From NCBI GenBank assembly GCA_043725085.1, contig JAYSLY010000053.1:1-6280 (forward strand): a stretch of 6,280 nt of DNA, in the 5' to 3' direction. Made by a program: the position numbers and the translations under genes. The stretch is from UBA9630 sp043725085. Lineage in GTDB: Bacteria > Patescibacteriota > Minisyncoccia > Moranbacterales > UBA2206. The notes beneath the pieces were generated by a model that was given only the letters and a program-made list of their open reading frames with translations, was not told the origin of the DNA and did no database searches. This document shows, in pieces, positions 5,751 through 6,280 of this stretch (positions are counted from its first letter, which is position 1; each line of letters opens with the position of its first letter).

Positions 5751-6280
5751 CTAATTAAACGATTTTTCATGCTGATTTTCAACAAGCACTTCACGCAAAG
5801 ATTCGATATCTTCCAGCACTATTCCGGTTCCGCGCACCACAGCTGTCAATGGATCTTCCATCATCCGCACGGGAATTTCCGTGTGATTGGCGATCAAGCG
5901 ATCAATTCCCCGAATCAGTCCTCCTCCGCCAGCAAGGATTATCCCTTTTTGCATAATATCAGAAAGTAGTTCCGGCGGAGTTTCCTCAACTGCAGTTTTG
6001 ATATTGTTGATAATAATTCGGATTGAACGGGACAGCGCCTCGCGCGCCTGATCATCAGTAATCGTCACTTCTTTTGGCAGCCCTGTCACCAAATCTCGCC
6101 CACGCACTTGCATTTGTTTTTTTTCTTTTTGCACGCAAGCGCTGCCAATAGCGATCTTAACTTCCTCGGCAGTTTTTTCTCCAATAAGCAGATTGAACTC
6201 GTCTCGACAATAACGCACAATGTCTTCATTCATTTCATCTCCCGCGATGCGCAAGTTGCGCGAAACAACAATACCGCCTA
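5751..6280 (-). CDS. mreB: Rod shape-determining protein MreB, C-terminal part (cut by window edge)
   Basis: A bacterial actin homologue that forms membrane-bound filaments orienting the wall-elongation machinery. Only the last 175 residues are in view; the frame is open to the right edge, and an apparent TTG start at 6254 is internal. Actin-fold landmarks are present: VVSRNLRIAGDEMNEDI near the start of the fragment (subdomain II), EVKIAIGSA (39-47), QVRGRDLVTGLPKEV (57-71), PPELLSDIMQKGIILAGGGG (101-120) with the nucleotide-binding glycines, and IPVRMMEDPLTAVVRGTG (135-152). These match MreB closely rather than DnaK or FtsA. The full gene should add about 165-170 residues beyond the window. 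It ends with TAG and leads the mreBCD-mrdA operon, whose main promoter is therefore outside the window. Confidence 0.97.
   Translation of the reverse strand, partial: GGIVVSRNLRIAGDEMNEDIVRYCRDEFNLLIGEKTAEEVKIAIGSACVQKEKKQMQVRGRDLVTGLPKEVTITDDQAREALSRSIRIIINNIKTAVEETPPELLSDIMQKGIILAGGGGLIRGIDRLIANHTEIPVRMMEDPLTAVVRGTGIVLEDIESLREVLVENQHEKSFN

Noticed and set aside
5751..6254. MreB as a short gene starting at the TTG at 6254
   Set aside because: The frame continues to the window edge with conserved MreB residues upstream of that TTG, so the gene is truncated by the window and not short.
1..6280. An undescribed defence, mobile or biosynthetic system
   Set aside because: All but one of the genes belong to well-known housekeeping families in familiar order; only the small cysteine-rich gene and the paired palindromes are outside this.

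Overview
The window is a compact, AT-rich bacterial chromosome segment. Every recognisable gene lies on the minus strand, so transcription runs from the high coordinates to the low ones. The divergent lysyl-tRNA synthetase, the short intergenic gaps and the mixture of strong and very weak Shine-Dalgarno signals suggest a Candidate Phyla Radiation (Patescibacteria) genome. That placement is an inference from protein flavour and was not tested. No horizontally acquired system, CRISPR array, transposase, rRNA or tRNA gene was seen.

Region 1 (6280 down to 2442) is a rod-shape cluster in the classical order mreB (3' part only), mreC, mreD, mrdA (PBP2). The gaps are 9, 42 and 27 nt, so it is probably one operon. 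MreB forms the cytoplasmic filament, MreC and MreD are its membrane partners, and PBP2 is the transpeptidase that crosslinks lateral-wall peptidoglycan. The usual next gene, rodA (mrdB, the glycosyltransferase partner), is not downstream of mrdA.

Region 2 (2441 down to 1850) starts with a very good sigma70-type promoter (TTGACA, 16 nt, extended TGn-TACAAT) driving greA, the transcript-cleavage factor. A weak hairpin between mrdA and this promoter may end the wall operon.

Region 3 (1849 down to 72) begins with a 160-nt gap holding two palindromes that share an 11-nt TTGTAGAGACG arm and a plausible promoter. Then come lysS, whose best start is 28 codons inside its longest open frame, and, 4 nt after lysS, a 50-residue protein with nine cysteines that resembles the DUF6485 family.

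Region 4 (1 to 71) holds an intrinsic terminator pointing rightward, which implies a convergent plus-strand gene just left of the window.

No stretch without a gene exceeds 300 bases. The region is mainly housekeeping. The points worth a second look are the tiny cysteine-rich gene, the paired palindromes at the lysS promoter, the divergent LysRS and the missing rodA.
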